64,000 nucleotides of DNA from JAJECS01 sp965243625 (lineage in GTDB: Bacteria; Chloroflexota; UBA11872). Below the pieces are notes generated by a model that saw only the letters and a list, made by a program, of their open reading frames with translations, made no database searches and was not told where the DNA came from. Shown here piece by piece: positions 8,743 through 16,974 of this stretch (position 1 is its first letter; every line of letters begins with the position of its first letter). Made by a program: the position numbers and the translations under genes. The stretch is from NCBI GenBank assembly GCA_965243625.1, contig CBDEVI010000002.1, forward strand, positions 3,100,001-3,164,000. Direction: 5' to 3'.

Positions 8743-8830
8743 GGGCGGGTCTGAGACCCGCCCCTACCCGAAGTGTTTAGCGCCCCCAGTTTTGGCCGGA
8801 CTGGATTCCGGCTTCCGCCGGAATGACGGA
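8743..8830 (+). repeat. Two-hairpin dispersed repeat, copy A
   Basis: Hairpin 1 is GGGCGGGTC / GACCCGCCC (8743-8763, 9-bp stem, 3-base loop). Hairpin 2 is ATTCCGGC / GCCGGAAT (8805-8824, 8-bp stem) and ends in GACGGA. A second copy with the same two hairpins, nearly the same spacing (41 versus 42 bases) and the same flank CCGGACTGG lies inverted at 23183-23274. It sits between the cupin and family-4 glycosidase genes. It has no coding capacity, so it is a REP- or MITE-like element that could also stabilise mRNA ends. Confidence 0.75.
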
Positions 8831-8857
8831 GAGGCGACGGCCTCCTTTCCAGGCAGC

Positions 8858-10150
8858 CTAGTGATATTCGCCCAGGTAGTCGGCGTGCGCATCCAGCAGC
8901 TCGCGGCCCATGGCGAGGCCGGCGTCGACGTCCACGATGGTGCGGTCGGCGAGGAGGGCGAGCAGGGCGAGCTCGCGGTCGCGCTGGATGATTGCGTCGG
9001 TGAGGAGCTCCAGCTGGTCGATCCACGGTCGCAGCGTCCCGGCGACGGGTTCGGGGACCGCGCCCACCGGCTCGCGGGTCATGCCGCTCGCGTCGAACCA
9101 GGCCGGAACCTCGACGTTGGCCCAGGGCGCGAGATTGCTGACCGAGTCCTCGTTGGGGATGTTCACGTGATAGCTGCCGCCGCGGCCGGCCGCCAGCGCC
9201 GCGATCAGCTTTACGGCCTTTTCGCTCGTGGGCTTGAAGAGCGAGTCGGGCAGCGGGTCTGAGCCCCCGGCAATCTCCGTGAATTGCCGCTGGACTTCAG
9301 TCCCGCGATCGAAGTACTCATCCATGTCGAATCGGAACAGCCCGCGCGGCAGCTTGCCGTCGTCGCCTGGGCGGCAGTACCACGGGAAGAACTCGCTCAC
9401 GTGGCGATCGCCCGGGGACGGGAAGAAGCCGTAGAGCTCCATCAGGTCCCAGCTCACGTCCAGCCGCTCGCTCGCCGGCGGGCGCTGGGCGGCCTTGAGC
9501 GCCGGGTAGAGGTCCGTGCCGTTGCGGCGCAGGTCGAGAATCCACTGCAGGTGGTTGATGCCGGCGGCGCGGACGGACAGGTCGTCTTCCGGAAAGTCCA
9601 AGAACTTCGCCAGGCGCCGCGTGGTGCCCTCGATGCCGTGGCACAGCCCGACCACCTTGAGGTCGGTGCACTTGGCCAGGGTGCGGCAGATGGCGCACAT
9701 GGGATTGGTGTAGTTGAAGAGCCAGGCGCCGGGGCACAGGTCGTCCATGTCCTGCGCGATGGCCTGGAACACCGGCACGGTGCGCAAGGCCCGCGACCAA
9801 CCGCCCGGACCAACGGTGTCGCCGGTGGTCAGGACCATGCCGTATTTCTCGGCGATGTCGAGGTCGATGGTCCACAGGCGCCGGTGATCCAGGGCGATCG
9901 CGACGATGACGTAGTCGGCGCCGTCCAGCAGGTCGCGGCGGTCGGTGGACGACTCGATCCGATAGGGCATGTCCCGCTCGGCCACCATGCGCTCGACGAC
10001 GCGCGTGGTGACGCCGAGCGTGTCCGCATCGACGTCGCAGAGGGCGACGGTGCTGCCGGCCAGGTCCTCGCGGGCGTGCCAGAGGTCGGCCACGATGGTC
10101 GGAGCGAAGACGCGGCTGGCCCCGATGACGACGATCTTGACGGCTGCCAT
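8858..10150 (-). CDS. Glycoside hydrolase family 4 (alpha-galactosidase/alpha-glucosidase-like)
   Basis: This 430-residue protein uses the NAD-dependent redox-elimination mechanism of GH4, with Mn2+ as cofactor. Visible motifs are an N-terminal Rossmann segment IVVIGASRVFAP, NYTNPM, the metal-site Cys-His in GLCHG, and GINHLQW supplying the second His. CH rather than CN at the metal site is typical of the alpha-glycosidase branch. The start ATG 10150 has GGAG upstream. A second, diverged GH4 gene lies at 20409, so the two are not a recent duplication. The exact sugar is unknown; it acts in the cytoplasm. Confidence 0.85.
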   Translation of the reverse strand: MAAVKIVVIGASRVFAPTIVADLWHAREDLAGSTVALCDVDADTLGVTTRVVERMVAERDMPYRIESSTDRRDLLDGADYVIVAIALDHRRLWTIDLDIAEKYGMVLTTGDTVGPGGWSRALRTVPVFQAIAQDMDDLCPGAWLFNYTNPMCAICRTLAKCTDLKVVGLCHGIEGTTRRLAKFLDFPEDDLSVRAAGINHLQWILDLRRNGTDLYPALKAAQRPPASERLDVSWDLMELYGFFPSPGDRHVSEFFPWYCRPGDDGKLPRGLFRFDMDEYFDRGTEVQRQFTEIAGGSDPLPDSLFKPTSEKAVKLIAALAAGRGGSYHVNIPNEDSVSNLAPWANVEVPAWFDASGMTREPVGAVPEPVAGTLRPWIDQLELLTDAIIQRDRELALLALLADRTIVDVDAGLAMGRELLDAHADYLGEYH

Positions 10151-10201
10151 GGTGAGCTCCGTCGGTCTAGTGCGTGAGCGGCCTCGGCGAGCCCGCGCGC
10201 G

Positions 10202-10954
10202 TCATTGCACCAACCGCCCGCCGTCGACGATCAGGGTGGCGGCGGTGATCCAACTGGCGAGGTCGCTGGCCAGGAACACCGCCGCGCCGGCCACGTCGGG
10301 CGGCAGCCCAAAGTCGGGAAGCGGCGCTCCGTTCCAGCGCACGGGCGTTGCGCCGGCAGGGGCCGCCGATCCCGTCATGTTGGTGTAGACCGCACCCGGC
10401 GCGATGCAGTTGGCCGTGATGCCGTGCTTTCCCAGGTCCTCGGCAATCGACTTGGTGAATCCCTCCACCCCGGCCTTGGAGGCGGCGTAGCTCACCTGCC
10501 CGGGGCATCCCTGGTGACCGCACAGCGAGGAAATGTTGACGATGCGTCCCCCGGCGCCGCGGGCGGTCATACGCGCGGCCACGACCTGCGTGCAGAGAAA
10601 CAGCCCGGTCAGGTTGACCGCAAGCGTGCGATTCCAGTCGTCCAGCGTGATCTCGTGCAGATGGCCGCGGCGGAGGATGCCGGCGTTGTTGCACAGGATG
10701 TCGATGGGGCCAAGCTCGATCTCGGTGCGCTGCACCAGGCGCTCGACGTCGCCGGGGATCGACACGTCGCAGTCGATGGCGACCGCGGTTCCGCCGTCCG
10801 CTTGGATTTCATCCGCGACCTGCTCGACGGCGCTGCCGCCGGCGACGGCCACGCGGCAGCCGTGCTGCCCATACGCCAGCGCGATGGCGCGCCCGATGCC
10901 ATGCAAGCCGCCGGCGCCGGTGACGATGGCGACTCGGTCTTGCAGCAGGCTCAT
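10202..10954 (-). CDS. Short-chain dehydrogenase/reductase (SDR)
   Basis: This 250-residue classical SDR has the nucleotide motif TGAGGLHGIGRA near residue 11, intact NNAG, catalytic Ser with YAASK, and a C-terminal AATLIVDGG. ATG 10954 is where the family match begins; the frame upstream runs into the transporter gene and is not SDR-like. It lies directly after dppF (5 bases) and 51 bases before a GH4 gene on the same strand, so it may be cotranscribed with the transporter. The substrate is not predictable; sugar or polyol oxidation would fit the glycosidase neighbour. Confidence 0.85.
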   Translation of the reverse strand: MSLLQDRVAIVTGAGGLHGIGRAIALAYGQHGCRVAVAGGSAVEQVADEIQADGGTAVAIDCDVSIPGDVERLVQRTEIELGPIDILCNNAGILRRGHLHEITLDDWNRTLAVNLTGLFLCTQVVAARMTARGAGGRIVNISSLCGHQGCPGQVSYAASKAGVEGFTKSIAEDLGKHGITANCIAPGAVYTNMTGSAAPAGATPVRWNGAPLPDFGLPPDVAGAAVFLASDLASWITAATLIVDGGRLVQ

Positions 10955-10959
10955 GCGCG

Positions 10960-11931
10960 TTACTCGGGAAAGTGGCAGGCGACCCGGGCGCCGTTCAGCG
11001 ACTCCAGCTTGGGCACGTCGGTGCGGCAGATGTCCTGGGCTTTCCAGCAGCGCGTATGGAACGGGCATCCGGGTGGAATGTTGGCGGCGCTGGCTGGTTC
11101 CCCGGACAGGCGGATGCGGTCGCCGGCGGCTGATTTGACACGGGGCACTGCCGAGAGCAGGGCGGTGGTATAGGGATGACGTGGGCGCTGAAACAGCGTG
11201 CGTGTTTCCCCTTCCTCGACGATTTTGCCGAGGTACATCACCGCCACCCGGTTGCAGAGCTGTTGCACGACGGCGAGATCGTGCGAAATGAAGATGACGC
11301 TCAGGCGCCGCCGGTCGCGGATGCGCCGCAGCAGGTCCAGGATCTGCGCCTGCACCGAAACGTCCAGGGACGACAACGGCTCGTCGGCGACCAGCAACTC
11401 GCTCTCCACCGAAAGCGCGCGCGCGATGGCCACACGTTGCTGTTGGCCGCCGCTTACCTGCATCGGGAAGCGCGCGCCGAACTCGATCGGCAGGCCGACT
11501 TCCTGGAGCAGGTCGTTGACACGCTCGTCAATCTCGGCGTCGGGAACGATGGCATGGATTTTCAGCGGCTCGCCGATCGCATCCCGGATGCGCTTCCGCG
11601 GATTGAGCGATCCCAACGGGTCCTGAAAGACCATCTGGGCGTTCCGCGCCAGGTCGAGGCGTTCGTCGCCATTGTTTGACGGCGCCTTGCGCGCACTGAA
11701 GGTGACGCTGCCGCTGGTGGGCTGCTCGAGGCCGACGATCAGGCGGCCCAGCGTGGTCTTGCCGCAACCCGACTCGCCGACCAGGCCCAGTGTTTCCTCC
11801 GCGTCGAGGGTGAGATCGACCCCGCCAACCGCCAGCAGCCACCGCCGCCGCTCCATGATCTTGGTGCGGGGCAGGCTGAATGCCTTGACCAGGTCGTCAC
11901 ACTGCAGGAGTGGGGCCGAGGTGTCGCTCAT
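10960..11931 (-). CDS. dppF: Dipeptide/oligopeptide ABC transporter ATP-binding protein (DppF type)
   Basis: This 323-residue ATPase, one of two energising the dipeptide importer, works on the inner face of the membrane. It has Walker A GESGCGKTT near residue 54, signature VSGGQQQR, Walker B LLVADEP, and the oligopeptide-family C-terminal extension with CPFHTRC and a further Cys that can hold an iron-sulfur cluster in homologues. It overlaps dppD by four bases (ATGA). All five transporter genes run in one direction, from the binding protein down to this gene. Confidence 0.9.
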   Translation of the reverse strand: MSDTSAPLLQCDDLVKAFSLPRTKIMERRRWLLAVGGVDLTLDAEETLGLVGESGCGKTTLGRLIVGLEQPTSGSVTFSARKAPSNNGDERLDLARNAQMVFQDPLGSLNPRKRIRDAIGEPLKIHAIVPDAEIDERVNDLLQEVGLPIEFGARFPMQVSGGQQQRVAIARALSVESELLVADEPLSSLDVSVQAQILDLLRRIRDRRRLSVIFISHDLAVVQQLCNRVAVMYLGKIVEEGETRTLFQRPRHPYTTALLSAVPRVKSAAGDRIRLSGEPASAANIPPGCPFHTRCWKAQDICRTDVPKLESLNGARVACHFPE

Positions 11932-12917
11932 GAGGCCGCCTCATAGAGGTGGCAGCGGACGGCGTGTCCGGGGGATACCTCGCGCAGCTGTGGGTTTTCG
12001 ACCGGGCAGCGCTCGAAGCGCTGGCTGCAACGCGGCTCGAACTCGCAGCCCGGCCACTCGCGGGTGATGTCGGGCGGAAACCCTTCGAGCGGATCGATGG
12101 CCTGGTCGGGCTGATCGAGGTCGGGCACCGAGCCGAGCAGCGCCTGCGTATACGGATGCTTCGGATCGTCGAAGACGACCTGGGTTTCGCCGCTCTCGGC
12201 GATCTTTCCGCCGTACATCACGATGGTCCGGGCGCAGCTTTCGGCCACCAGCGCCATGTTGTGCGTGATGTGCAGCACGGCCATGCCGAACTCTTGATTC
12301 AGCTCGGCCAGCAAGTCGATGATCTGCGCCTGGATGGTGACGTCCAGCGCCGTGGTCGGCTCGTCGGCGATGAGGAGCTTGGGTCGGTTGGCCAGGGCCA
12401 TGGCGATGACGACACGCTGCGCCATGCCGCCGCTGAATTGATGGGGGAATTGCGGCAACCGTTGCTCGGGATCGGGAATTCCCACGCGCTCGAGCAGCCC
12501 GACGGCTTGCCGGTACGCCTCCCGCCGCCGGACCCGCTGGTGGGTGCGGATGGCCTCAACGAGTTGACGGCCGACGCTGAAGACTGGGTTGAGAGCGCCG
12601 ATGGGGTTCTGAAAAATCATGGCGATCTCATGGCCTCGGACGCGGCGAAGCTGGCCGCCCGACATCTTTCGCATGTCACGACCATCGAAGGTGATGGTGC
12701 CGTTCACCACCCGCCCCGGGGTGTCAACCAACCCCAGGATGGACATCGCGGTGACCGACTTGCCGCAGCCGGACTCGCCGACGAGGCCGACGATTTCGCC
12801 GGGAAAAATACTGAAGCTCACGCCGTTGACGGCGCGCACCGTGGCCGTCTTGGTGAAGAAGTGCGTGTGCAGGTCCTTCACGGCGAGCACCGGTTCCGTC
12901 GCGGCGGCCACGCTCAT
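11928..12917 (-). CDS. dppD: Dipeptide/oligopeptide ABC transporter ATP-binding protein (DppD type)
   Basis: This 329-residue partner ATPase of DppF has Walker A GESGCGKSV near residue 46, signature FSGGMAQR, Walker B LLIADEP, and the C-terminal oligopeptide-transporter extension with spaced cysteines (CEFEPRCSQRFERC). It starts one base after dppC ends and overlaps dppF by four bases, so both ATPases should be made in equal amounts. Confidence 0.9.
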   Translation of the reverse strand: MSVAAATEPVLAVKDLHTHFFTKTATVRAVNGVSFSIFPGEIVGLVGESGCGKSVTAMSILGLVDTPGRVVNGTITFDGRDMRKMSGGQLRRVRGHEIAMIFQNPIGALNPVFSVGRQLVEAIRTHQRVRRREAYRQAVGLLERVGIPDPEQRLPQFPHQFSGGMAQRVVIAMALANRPKLLIADEPTTALDVTIQAQIIDLLAELNQEFGMAVLHITHNMALVAESCARTIVMYGGKIAESGETQVVFDDPKHPYTQALLGSVPDLDQPDQAIDPLEGFPPDITREWPGCEFEPRCSQRFERCPVENPQLREVSPGHAVRCHLYEAAS

Positions 12918-12918
12918 C

Positions 12919-13917
12919 TCAAAGCTGGCTCTCGCGCGGGCTGAGGATCTTCTGGACTTCGTCGCCGAGGACGTTGAAGCAGATCGCCAGCACGGAAATC
13001 AGGATCGTCGGACCCAGGATCACCGCCGGCGCCTCGTAGAGCGCGCGCAGGCCGTCCGACATGATGGTTCCCCAGTCGGGGTCGGGCGGCTTGAGTCCCA
13101 TGCCGATCAGGCTGAAGCCGGCGGTGAAGATGAAGAAGCTCGTGGCATGCAGGGCCGTGACCGTGATGACGAGCGGCATCACATTCGGCAGCACTTCTCG
13201 AAACATGATCCGCAGGTTGTTGTAGCCAAGGAGACGCGCGGCCTCGACGTATTTGGCATTCCTCACGGTGAGGACCTGACCGCGAAAGAAGCGAATGTTG
13301 AGCGGCACCGACGACAGGATGACGGCAATCGCCATGTTGATCACCGATGGCCCGAGCACGGTGAGGATCAGGAGCGCAAGGAGAAGGCCCGGAAACGCAA
13401 GTCCAATGTCGACCAGGCGCATGATCACGCCGTCTACACGCCCGCCGAGATAGCCGGCGAGCAGGCCAAAGAACACCGAGATAAAGGTGACCGCTACGTT
13501 GGCGAAAATGCCAATCATCAGCGAGACCCGGCTGCCCCAAATGAGGCGGGACATCATATCTCGGCCCAGGCTGTCGGTCCCGAGAACGTACGGTTTGGGA
13601 ACCGGTGGTACATAGCGTTCAACAACGCTCGAGGGGAATGGATCTGGATTCGGTGTTTCGGATATGACTTCACGGCCAAGGCTGTCGATTCCCAAGATAT
13701 ATGCTTCGGTTAACGGCGAGAGATAGCGCACGTTAATGCTACCGCGGTTCGGGTCGGGAATAGGCAGGATAGGTGCGAGCAAGGCGATGACGATGGTAAT
13801 GAGGATGGGGATGAGCGAGACGCTCAAAACCGGGTGGTCACGCAAGAACTTCAGGGTCCGCCTCGCATGGTGGCCGGCGGCGCTTTCGAGCGCTCGAGGG
13901 CTAAGCATAGCGGACAC
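12919..13917 (-). CDS. dppC: Dipeptide ABC transporter permease (DppC type) with internal 37-residue tandem duplication
   Basis: This 332-residue inner-membrane permease half is larger than the usual ~280-300. A first membrane helix (about 31-52) leads into the periplasmic loop, and the coupling loop carries an intact EAA motif (YVEAARLLG, then LPN). The family's LGTDxLGRD motif occurs twice: LGIDSLGRE at 75-83 and LGTDSLGRD at 112-120. The loop is two gapless 37-residue units (54-90 and 91-127), sharing PDP, RY, PP/SP and the LG-DSLGR core. The ATG at 13917 overlaps dppB by 17 bases. Base composition is a little less GC-rich than the neighbours. Confidence 0.9.
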   Translation of the reverse strand: MSAMLSPRALESAAGHHARRTLKFLRDHPVLSVSLIPILITIVIALLAPILPIPDPNRGSINVRYLSPLTEAYILGIDSLGREVISETPNPDPFPSSVVERYVPPVPKPYVLGTDSLGRDMMSRLIWGSRVSLMIGIFANVAVTFISVFFGLLAGYLGGRVDGVIMRLVDIGLAFPGLLLALLILTVLGPSVINMAIAVILSSVPLNIRFFRGQVLTVRNAKYVEAARLLGYNNLRIMFREVLPNVMPLVITVTALHATSFFIFTAGFSLIGMGLKPPDPDWGTIMSDGLRALYEAPAVILGPTILISVLAICFNVLGDEVQKILSPRESQL

Positions 13918-14872
13918 GTGGGTCGACGAGGGCGTAAATCACATCGACAGCAAGGTTGAGGAAGATATACATCGTGGCGATCAACATCGTTGCACCCATG
14001 ACGACCGGAACATCGCGGTTTACCGTAGACTCGACAACTAGCAAACCGATTCCCGGCCAAGCGAAGATATATTCGAGGATGAAGGATCCAGTGAGCAATG
14101 ATCCGAATAGAAGCCCGGCACTCGTCAGAAGGGGAACGAGTGTGGTGCGAAGCCCGTGCACAAAGTAGACTCGCCAAAGAGGCAGGCCCTTGGCATGGGC
14201 CATGCGAATATAGTCCTCACGCAATACCTCAATCATGGTGTTTCGCGCCAAGCGCCAATTTGCGCCGACCGAGGCGAGCGCCAGGCCGATGGTTGGCAGG
14301 ATGAGGTGCTTGGCGAGGTCGATGACGTCGTCTCCCCCTGCCCGGGGATTGGAGACGCCGCTGGTAGGGAGCCAACCGAGTGAGACACCGAAGATGAGCA
14401 CCATGAACACGGCGACGGCGAAGCCGGGAATGCTGAGCATCAAGACGGGAGACTGCGCCAGGAAGCGCGTAATGACCTGAGGCCAGGCGCGGTTGTGGAC
14501 GACGGCGGCCAGGACACCCATGGTCCAACCGACGACCACCACGAGAATGACCGAGGCGACTGCGACGCTGAATGTGTTCCGCATTCCTCGGAAGAGCAAG
14601 TCGGATACGCGTTCACCCCGCCGAATCGACTCACCCATGTCACCTCGAAACATAAGACTTAGCCAGGTCCAATACTGCACCGGCAATGGGTCGTTGAGGC
14701 CATACTTGTCCTTCATGGATTTCACTAATTCCGGATTCGCAATGTCGGCTTGCTGCAGGAAGATCTCGACAGGGTCGCCCGGCAAGGCCTTGCTCATCCC
14801 GAACACGATGATGCTCACTGCGATGAGCAGCGGGATGACGGAAAGAAGACGGCGCGCGATGTATCGGGTCAT
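13901..14872 (-). CDS. dppB: Dipeptide ABC transporter permease (DppB type)
   Basis: This 323-residue permease has the standard DppB length, with six predicted membrane helices beginning RRLLSVIPLLIAVSIIVF. It has the family signature ALPGDP after helix 1, a coupling loop EDYIRMAHAKGL (EAA-like), and the C-terminal DVIYALVDPRVRYA. It pairs with DppC to form the channel. It is separated from the binding-protein gene by 97 bases holding a long hairpin, and overlaps dppC by 17 bases. Confidence 0.92.
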   Translation of the reverse strand: MTRYIARRLLSVIPLLIAVSIIVFGMSKALPGDPVEIFLQQADIANPELVKSMKDKYGLNDPLPVQYWTWLSLMFRGDMGESIRRGERVSDLLFRGMRNTFSVAVASVILVVVVGWTMGVLAAVVHNRAWPQVITRFLAQSPVLMLSIPGFAVAVFMVLIFGVSLGWLPTSGVSNPRAGGDDVIDLAKHLILPTIGLALASVGANWRLARNTMIEVLREDYIRMAHAKGLPLWRVYFVHGLRTTLVPLLTSAGLLFGSLLTGSFILEYIFAWPGIGLLVVESTVNRDVPVVMGATMLIATMYIFLNLAVDVIYALVDPRVRYA

Positions 14873-14904
14873 GGTGGGCAGGCCGGTCCGTGGTGAGGCG
14901 GGGA

Positions 14905-14956
14905 GGCGGGGACCCGCGCTTCCGGTCCGCTAGGACCGTGAGCGCGAATCCCCGCC
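14905..14956 (-). promoter_or_regulatory. Long hairpin between dppA and dppB
   Basis: In the transcript this forms a 52-base imperfect stem: GGCGGGGA with TCCCCGCC at the base, CGCGCT with AGCGCG in the middle, and CGGTCC with GGACCG around a 4-base loop at the tip. It sits just after the binding-protein stop. Hairpins here in peptide and sugar transport operons shield the upstream message from decay, so the binding protein outnumbers the permeases. That role is inference. Confidence 0.55.
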
Positions 14957-14969
14957 ACCAAGGCAACTC

Positions 14970-16898
14970 CTAAACGGGCGCCACCTTGTACAGCCACGGG
15001 TAGCTGTACTGAGTCGCGCCGGAGGTCACGTTGGTGACTTTCTCCTCCCGCCAAGCCGCACCGAGCGTGGATACCGTGGCCGGAATCCAGGCGACTTGAT
15101 CGGCTGCAATCTCTTGCATCCGGTGCACCTTTTGCGTCCGGTTGGCGGCGTCGGCCTCGACCAGGATGTCCTGGTAGAGCTGGTTCATCTCAGCGTTGTC
15201 CATGTAGCTGCGGGAAAAGAGATCGCCCGCCGTCCAACGCTGATAGGCGAAGGCCGGGTCGCCGAGGAAGACGCCGACGCCCCAACCGCCCAAGTGCAGA
15301 TTCTGCTGGGCGAAGGGGCCGTTGTCGAAGTCGGCGCCGATCGCGGGATCCCAGGCCTCGAGCTCCACGGAGAACCCTTGGTCGTTCAAGCCCTGCATCC
15401 AGAACGTCTCGCGGTCCGGAGGCGCGCCCGGGTCGCCCCGGTACTGGATCTTGAACTCGGCCCGCATGTCGCCATTGGCCCACACGCCGTCGCCGCCCAT
15501 GGAGAAGCCGGCGTCCTGCATCAACGACGCGACTTGCGCCGGGTCGTAGTCCAGCTCGGCCGAGTCGTTCAGATACGGCGAGCCGGGGAACCAGAACCGG
15601 CCCCACGGCAGCACGGTTGGGCCGGCGGTGGCCTCGTAGTAGCTGACGCGGTCAAACGATCGCGCCACGGCCTGCCGCACCCGGTTGTCCTGGAACAGCG
15701 GGAACGTGTGGTTGATGTAGAAGTACCCCAGCACGAAGTTGGGGAACCACTTGGCGCCGATGCCCGGCGTGCGGAACAGATCGTTCCGACGGGTCGCCGG
15801 CGTGTACAGCGCCACGTCGACTTCGCCGGCCAGCAGCGCGTTCACGCGCGCGTCCGCACCGGCCGCCCCACCCGGGAAGATCCGGAAGATCAGCTCCTTG
15901 AAGTCGGGCTTGGGCCCCCACCAGTTCTCGTTGCGCACCATGCGCACCAACTCGGCCGGTCGCACCTCCACGGGGATGTAGGGCCCCGTGCCGACGTACT
16001 TGTCCGGGTCGGTGGAGTACTCGCGGTTGCCATGCTCCATCACGCTGGGCGGATGGGCCATGTATGAGCTGTCCAGCGCGCCGAACTTCTCCGCCGCCAG
16101 CGCGTCGGGCTGCGTCAGGTTCACACGCACCGTGCGGCCGTCGAGGACCTCGGTGTCGCCGTAGAACGGCTGCGCGAACCCGTTGTAGTAGAACGTGCCT
16201 TCCGCGTGATACGGGTCGTCGTCCCGGAAGATGCGGTTGAAGTTGAAGACCACGTCTTCCGGCGTGAACGGGTCGCCGTTGTGCCAGGTGACGCCTTCAC
16301 GCAGCGTGAAGGTGACCGACGTGGCGTCGGGCGCCACTTCCCAGCTTTCGGCCAGGCGCGGCTTCAGGGTCTGCGTCTGGTAGTCGTAGAGCAGCAGGCT
16401 CTCCGAAGTGCAGAACGCGTGGATCTTGGTCTGGAACTCGTAGACCTGCGACCCATCGAGGTCGTCGACCTTCTGCGTCTGAGGATTCGCGATCACGAGG
16501 CTGTCGGCCTTCGGGTTCTGGACCATGACCTCGACGACCTTCTCCCGCTCGACAACCTTCTCGACCTCGACCTCGACGACCTTCTCCTGCGTGACGACCT
16601 TCTCGACCTCGACCTCCTTGACCTCGACGACCGGAACTTCCTTGATGACTTCCTTGGTGACAACCGTCTCGACCGGGACTTCCTTGACGACTTCCTTGGT
16701 GACGACCGTCTCGACCGGAACTTCCTTGACGACTTCCTTGACCTCGGTGACGGTGACCGTCACGGTCTTTTCGACAACCTCAGCCTCGCCACATGCCGCG
16801 AGCGCGGCAGCGCCGACGCCGCCGGCGACGGCGGCCGCTCCGCTCCGCAGAATCATTCGGCGGCTGAGAGCCTTCGATAGTGCTCGTTTCGCTGTCAC
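14970..16898 (-). CDS. dppA: Dipeptide/oligopeptide-binding lipoprotein (SBP family 5) with charged-repeat stalk
   Basis: This protein captures peptides outside the membrane and hands them to DppBC. From GTG 16898 it is 642 residues. Near the N-terminus it has paired arginines SRRMILRSG, then an Ala/Gly-rich signal core and the lipobox LAAC (lipid-anchor Cys at residue 36 from this start). About 90 residues of Val/Glu/Lys/Thr repeats follow (KEVPVETVVT and variants), and then the family-5 binding domain with WHNGDPFTPEDV. Such stalks are common in Chloroflexota lipoproteins. An ATG at 16904 lies against the Shine-Dalgarno with no spacing, so GTG 16898 is favoured. Dipeptide specificity is presumed from the operon type. 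Confidence 0.9.
   Translation of the reverse strand: MTAKRALSKALSRRMILRSGAAAVAGGVGAAALAACGEAEVVEKTVTVTVTEVKEVVKEVPVETVVTKEVVKEVPVETVVTKEVIKEVPVVEVKEVEVEKVVTQEKVVEVEVEKVVEREKVVEVMVQNPKADSLVIANPQTQKVDDLDGSQVYEFQTKIHAFCTSESLLLYDYQTQTLKPRLAESWEVAPDATSVTFTLREGVTWHNGDPFTPEDVVFNFNRIFRDDDPYHAEGTFYYNGFAQPFYGDTEVLDGRTVRVNLTQPDALAAEKFGALDSSYMAHPPSVMEHGNREYSTDPDKYVGTGPYIPVEVRPAELVRMVRNENWWGPKPDFKELIFRIFPGGAAGADARVNALLAGEVDVALYTPATRRNDLFRTPGIGAKWFPNFVLGYFYINHTFPLFQDNRVRQAVARSFDRVSYYEATAGPTVLPWGRFWFPGSPYLNDSAELDYDPAQVASLMQDAGFSMGGDGVWANGDMRAEFKIQYRGDPGAPPDRETFWMQGLNDQGFSVELEAWDPAIGADFDNGPFAQQNLHLGGWGVGVFLGDPAFAYQRWTAGDLFSRSYMDNAEMNQLYQDILVEADAANRTQKVHRMQEIAADQVAWIPATVSTLGAAWREEKVTNVTSGATQYSYPWLYKVAPV
16521..16784 (-). 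repeat. Imperfect DNA repeats encoding the dppA stalk
   Basis: The DNA encoding the stalk is built from near-identical units. One, near ACTTCCTTGACGACTTCCTT on the plus strand, encodes KEVVKEVPVETVVT. A shorter Val/Glu/Lys unit recurs towards 16521. At least three copies of the longer unit lie between 16630 and 16760. The repeats keep frame, so copy number could change by slippage without breaking the gene. Confidence 0.7.
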
Positions 16899-16904
16899 AA
16901 ACAT

Positions 16905-16911
16905 CCTCCCC
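16905..16911 (-). promoter_or_regulatory. Shine-Dalgarno GGGGAGG that selects the dppA start
   Basis: GGGGAGG directly abuts the ATG at 16904, with zero spacing, and stands six bases before the in-frame GTG at 16898. Normal spacing therefore favours the GTG start, which is two codons shorter. Confidence 0.6.
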
Positions 16912-16930
16912 GTCTCAGATCAGCCCATGC

Positions 16931-16945
16931 CTAGGAACGTCCTAG
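16931..16945. promoter_or_regulatory. Perfect 6-3-6 palindrome upstream of dppA
   Basis: CTAGGA-ACG-TCCTAG is a perfect inverted repeat 33 bases before the dppA start, in the short gap after the aminotransferase gene. It is well placed to be an operator for the transporter operon. It lacks a T-run, so a terminator is less likely. Confidence 0.4.
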
Positions 16946-16974
16946 CGGGTTGAACTTGACTGTGTGTCCTTCAA

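Noticed and set aside
12619..13713. A 364-codon plus-strand frame across the dppD/dppC junction
   Set aside because: It is antisense to two genes with intact ABC motifs. The translation is Arg/Asp/His-rich and unlike any family.
16521..16784. The regularly repeated DNA was considered as a CRISPR array
   Set aside because: The repeats are in frame, contiguous and degenerate, with no unique spacers, and they encode the stalk of the binding lipoprotein.
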